From Microbacterium sp. K24 (GTDB lineage: Bacteria > Actinomycetota > Actinomycetes > Actinomycetales > Microbacteriaceae): DNA of 54,411 nt. A model generated the notes under the pieces. It saw nothing but the letters and a program-made list of their open reading frames with translations, did no database searches and was not told the DNA's origin. Shown here one piece after another: positions 52,397 through 54,411 of the stretch. Within the stretch, counting starts at the first letter, position 1. Each line of letters starts with the position of its first letter. The stretch spans positions 1-54,411 of the forward strand of contig NZ_SSDJ01000137.1 in assembly GCF_004794465.1 (NCBI RefSeq), given 5' to 3'. The translations under genes and the position numbers were made by a program.

Positions 52397-53331
52397 AGCG
52401 CCCTGCGTTCGGCACGGTTTACGCCGTGTACTGGCCTGCCGAGCAGGTGCTGAAGGTCGGCATCATGTGGCGCGACTCCCGCATCCGGTACATGGTCGAG
52501 ACCGGCGGCGAGGTGCTCATGATGATGCGCGATAGCCCCGCCGCCTGGGAGCCGTACGCGCTCCGCGAACTCGCGAAAACCTGGCCGCGCGCCTTCGCCA
52601 CCGCCGACGACTCCGAGATCATCCTGCGCCGCGGCCGCGGGTACACCGAGTGCTACCGGGTGCAGCTCAACGAGCTCCCCGCAGCAGTAGACGCAATTCT
52701 GAGGGGCACGATTCGCCATGACGCTGACCAGACCAAGATCGATGACGGTCGAGGCGTTCCAGCAGATCCGACGGCTGCCGCCGGCGCTGAGAGCGACCGC
52801 CGAGGGACTGCGGATGCATGCCGACGACCACGGCCGCGGCCGCGTCGAGCTGCGACAGATCCTCGCCGACGTGTACCCGGAGCAGTCCGACGTGACGGAG
52901 TCCGTGCTGGTGGATCATCTGCTCGAGCTGGACGACGCGGGTGTGCTGGTGCTCTACGAGGTCCGAGGGATCTCGCTCTACGAATTCACGCAATGGGGAC
53001 GAATCGACCGCCCCACACGCTCGGAACTCCCGGAACCGCCCCCGCCACTCGCGAGTCGCTCGCGAGTCACTCGCGAGTCACGCCTGGCGGGGGAGAGAGA
53101 GGGCGAGCGGGAGAGCGAAAGCGGGGGAGCGAGCGAGAGTGCGGGCGAGCGCGAGACTCCATCCGCCCGGATGTCGCGAGAAGTGCTCCCACCGAATCCA
53201 TTCTGCGAAGACCACGACGGGGGAGTGCTGGAACCGTGCATCGCCTGCCAGAACGCACGCCTCCGGAACAAGCAATTCCTGGATCTCCGGCGCTGGGAAA
53301 TGAGACAGGACGGGGAGGTCTGGGGCAATGA
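52393..53331 (+). CDS. phage protein, N-terminal ~110 codons credible, long run-on overlapping next gene
   Basis: MKRPAFGTVYAVYWPAEQVLKVGIMWRDSR to about LPAAVDAILRGTI looks like a real protein (GIY-YIG-like 'YAVYWPAEQVLKVGI' with W/R patches). After 52718 the frame has no stop until 53331, but the translation becomes Arg/Gly/Pro-rich and covers the whole downstream initiator gene. Either the natural stop was lost by a small indel, or the product really has a long overprinted tail. I trust only the first part. Confidence 0.5.
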   Translation: MKRPAFGTVYAVYWPAEQVLKVGIMWRDSRIRYMVETGGEVLMMMRDSPAAWEPYALRELAKTWPRAFATADDSEIILRRGRGYTECYRVQLNELPAAVDAILRGTIRHDADQTKIDDGRGVPADPTAAAGAESDRRGTADACRRPRPRPRRAATDPRRRVPGAVRRDGVRAGGSSARAGRRGCAGALRGPRDLALRIHAMGTNRPPHTLGTPGTAPATRESLASHSRVTPGGGERGRAGERKRGSERECGRARDSIRPDVARSAPTESILRRPRRGSAGTVHRLPERTPPEQAIPGSPALGNETGRGGLGQ

Positions 53332-53338
53332 ATTCTGA
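52718..53338 (+). CDS. replication-initiator-like protein
   Basis: 206 residues from the ATG at 52718 (GAGGGG about 10 nt upstream). The N-terminal winged-helix-like part (IRRLPPALRATAEGLRMHADDHGRGRVELRQILADVYPEQSDVTESVLVDHL..LVLYEVRGISLYEFTQWGRIDRP) is the layout of actinophage initiator-type proteins. The Ser/Glu/Arg-rich middle is translated from a repeat array; the end has CEDHDGG..CIACQNARL, zinc-like. DNA-binding and origin recognition are inferred from fold, iterons and SSB/MazG context. Confidence 0.7.
   Translation: MTLTRPRSMTVEAFQQIRRLPPALRATAEGLRMHADDHGRGRVELRQILADVYPEQSDVTESVLVDHLLELDDAGVLVLYEVRGISLYEFTQWGRIDRPTRSELPEPPPPLASRSRVTRESRLAGEREGERESESGGASESAGERETPSARMSREVLPPNPFCEDHDGGVLEPCIACQNARLRNKQFLDLRRWEMRQDGEVWGNEF
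53047..53079. repeat. three 11-bp palindromic iterons (candidate phage origin)
   Basis: [AG]CTCGCGAGTC occurs three times in tandem at 53047, 53058 and 53069; each core CTCGCGAG is a perfect palindrome. They lie inside the initiator-like gene, as lambda iterons lie inside gene O, and are followed by the purine-rich stretch at 53090-53155. Confidence 0.7.
53090..53155. other. purine-rich tract next to the iterons
   Basis: About 65 bp on the plus strand are almost all G and A (GGGGGAGAGAGAGGGCGAGC and on), unlike the surrounding mixed GC sequence. With the iterons, it could be the melted element of an origin, although it is GC-rich rather than AT-rich. Confidence 0.45.
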
Positions 53339-53657
53339 AAACCTGAGCGGGCCGGTCACCCGGGGGCGGGCCGTGTTCATCCCTGAAGCCATCTGGGGCC
53401 GACTGGCAACCGTCGCGGACGATCGCGGCGTGACCGTGGAAGACATCCTGGTCGCCGCGATCACCGACATCACCTCCCCGGCCACCGTCGAGGAGCGCAT
53501 CGTGCAGCTGGTTCGTTCCGGCCTCACAGACGCCACCATCGCCGGGCGCACGGGAGAAATGCTCCCCCGAGTCAGGGCCGTGCGTCGAGCGGCGCACCTT
53601 CCCGCGAACCGATTCATCCGTGGAGCGATCCACGACCACGAGAGGAAGACAGCATGA
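53328..53657 (+). CDS. phage protein of unknown function
   Basis: 109 residues (MNSENLSGPVTRGRAVF). Contains GVTVEDILVAAITDITS and an HTH-like LTDATIAGRTGEMLPRVRAVRRAAHLP, suggesting a small DNA-binding protein. Overlaps both neighbours. Confidence 0.65.
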   Translation: MNSENLSGPVTRGRAVFIPEAIWGRLATVADDRGVTVEDILVAAITDITSPATVEERIVQLVRSGLTDATIAGRTGEMLPRVRAVRRAAHLPANRFIRGAIHDHERKTA

Positions 53658-54076
53658 GCACAATCAAGGAGCTGCAGCAGCAGATCGGCGAGATCAACGC
53701 CGCGAACGGCTGGCGCACGACGAACGAGGCCGACCTCGACGCCAAGGCGCGGGTGAACGCGCAGATCACTCGTCTCGCACTCATCACCACGGAGGTGGCC
53801 GAGGCGATCGAGGAGATCCGAAACGGCCGAGACGCAGATGAGAGGTACTACACCGGCGGGGTGGGAGACCACAGCGGGTCGTTCTCTGAGCGTGAGCCCC
53901 TCGACGCGAACGGTGCGCCCCGCAAGCCCGAGGGTGTGCCTTCCGAACTCGCCGACATCGTCATCCGGGCGCTCGACGCAGCCGGGGCGTGGGGCATCGA
54001 CCTTGAATCGGTCATCGAAGAGAAGCTGGCCTACAACCTCACGCGAGGCCACCGTCACGGCGGGAAGGCCGTCTGA
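53654..54076 (+). CDS. MazG-like nucleotide pyrophosphohydrolase
   Basis: 140 residues. [17 protein letters not shown] and [21 protein letters not shown] carry the paired Glu/Asp helices (ExxE..ExxD) of the all-alpha NTP pyrophosphatase fold, and the end [17 protein letters not shown] is typical of phage MazG-like proteins. They adjust nucleotide or ppGpp pools during infection. Its stop shares bases with the ssb start. Confidence 0.88.
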   Translation: MSTIKELQQQIGEINAANGWRTTNEADLDAKARVNAQITRLALITTEVAEAIEEIRNGRDADERYYTGGVGDHSGSFSEREPLDANGAPRKPEGVPSELADIVIRALDAAGAWGIDLESVIEEKLAYNLTRGHRHGGKAV

Positions 54077-54411
54077 TGGCCGGCGAGACGGTGATCACCG
54101 TCGTCGGCAACCTGACCGCGGATCCCGAGCTGCGCTTCACCCAGAACGGTCTCCCGGTGGTGAACTTCACGATCGCGAGCACCCCGCGCACCTTCGACAA
54201 GGCGTCGGGGGAGTACAAGGACGGCGACGCGCTGTTCATGCGCTGCTCGGCATGGAGGGAATTCGCGGAGCACATCGCCGGGTCGCTGGCGAAGGGTGCC
54301 CGCGTGGTCGCGCAGGGTCGCCTCCGTCAGCGCTCGTACCAGGACCGTGAGCGCAACCAGCGCACCGCGATCGAGCTGGAGGTCGACGAGATCGGCCCCT
54401 CGCTCCGGTAC
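54076..54411 (+). CDS. ssb: single-stranded DNA-binding protein, 5' part (cut by window end)
   Basis: The first 112 codons of an OB-fold [68 protein letters not shown] and [29 protein letters not shown]. This is the complete DNA-binding domain; the acidic C-terminal tail lies beyond the window. A phage-encoded SSB after an initiator-like protein and MazG completes a replication module. Confidence 0.93.
   Translation, partial: MAGETVITVVGNLTADPELRFTQNGLPVVNFTIASTPRTFDKASGEYKDGDALFMRCSAWREFAEHIAGSLAKGARVVAQGRLRQRSYQDRERNQRTAIELEVDEIGPSLRY

Larger units (their letters stand above)
42519..54411. mobile_element. integrated prophage (left part)
   Basis: From the tRNA-Thr edge to the window end, all genes are phage-like: integrase, ImmA-like protease, repressor, Cro-like and Xis-like proteins, antirepressor, recombination exonuclease, methyltransferase, HNH, replication initiator-like protein, MazG-like protein and SSB. 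The order is that of the lysogeny and early regions of a temperate siphovirus. Structural genes and attR must lie to the right. Confidence 0.9.

Noticed and set aside
53047..53079. CRISPR array
   Set aside because: Repeats are 11 bp and contiguous, without spacers, inside a coding gene.

Overview
The window is a stretch of a high-GC actinobacterial chromosome. CarD, a GlnR-type regulator, SenX3/RegX3-PhoU-Pst, SigK/RskA, actinobacterial codon use and the gene order around topA-tmk-holB, ispDF-cysS-rlmB and pabC/FABP/ygfZ point to Microbacteriaceae, most likely Microbacterium. This assignment comes from recognised protein families and gene order, not from a search. The last ~12 kb is the left part of an integrated prophage.

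Host region. 1-6.6 kb holds the end of a TadE-like gene, then topA, tmk, holB and a secreted TAP-type hydrolase, mostly joined by 4-bp overlaps. A tRNA-Thr(CGU) with a strong terminator follows. 6.8-12 kb holds pncA and small enzymes, an ArsR-DHFR-like-SRPBCC operon with a perfect palindromic operator over its start codon, and an HNH gene. The HNH gene lies next to a tRNA-Lys(UUU) gene interrupted by a 220-nt group I intron. 12.5-14.8 kb is a SigK/RskA/fasciclin module with a SigK-like promoter. 15.4-26.9 kb is a phosphate/nitrogen region: pstSCAB (minus strand) with PHO boxes, a Nudix-phosphatase fusion, ppk1, a GlnR-like regulator, a FABP/nitrobindin-like protein and YgfZ. 27-28.5 kb is a second, archaeal-type aspartyl-tRNA synthetase preceded by a translational T-box with a GAC specifier. 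29-34 kb holds gpm, phoU, senX3-regX3, a lipoprotein gene and carD. 34-42 kb holds an ispD-ispF fusion, cysS, rlmB, an NAD(P)-binding protein, a DUF4032 kinase-like protein, an MsiK-type ABC ATPase and a membrane-anchored thioredoxin-fold protein that lacks its CxxC.

Prophage. A tRNA-Thr(UGU) gene (42446-42518) abuts a tyrosine integrase. Beyond it lie an ImmA-like protease and a small repressor (minus strand), then a rightward early operon: Cro-like and Xis-like proteins, a Bro-N antirepressor, small proteins, a YqaJ-type exonuclease with a possible RecT-like partner, a C5-DNA methyltransferase, an HNH protein, a replication-initiator-like protein, a MazG-like protein and SSB (cut by the window end). 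The initiator-like gene carries three 11-bp palindromic iterons and a purine-rich tract, a likely lambda-O-style origin. One gene in the early block runs backwards (49373-50014) and is a candidate lysogeny-expressed moron. The right end and attR lie outside the window.

Best leads: the tRNA-Lys group I intron with its adjacent HNH gene, the aspS2 T-box, the iteron origin inside the phage initiator gene, an unidentified structured RNA upstream of the pabC-like gene, and a four-copy mirrored repeat between ispDF and cysS.
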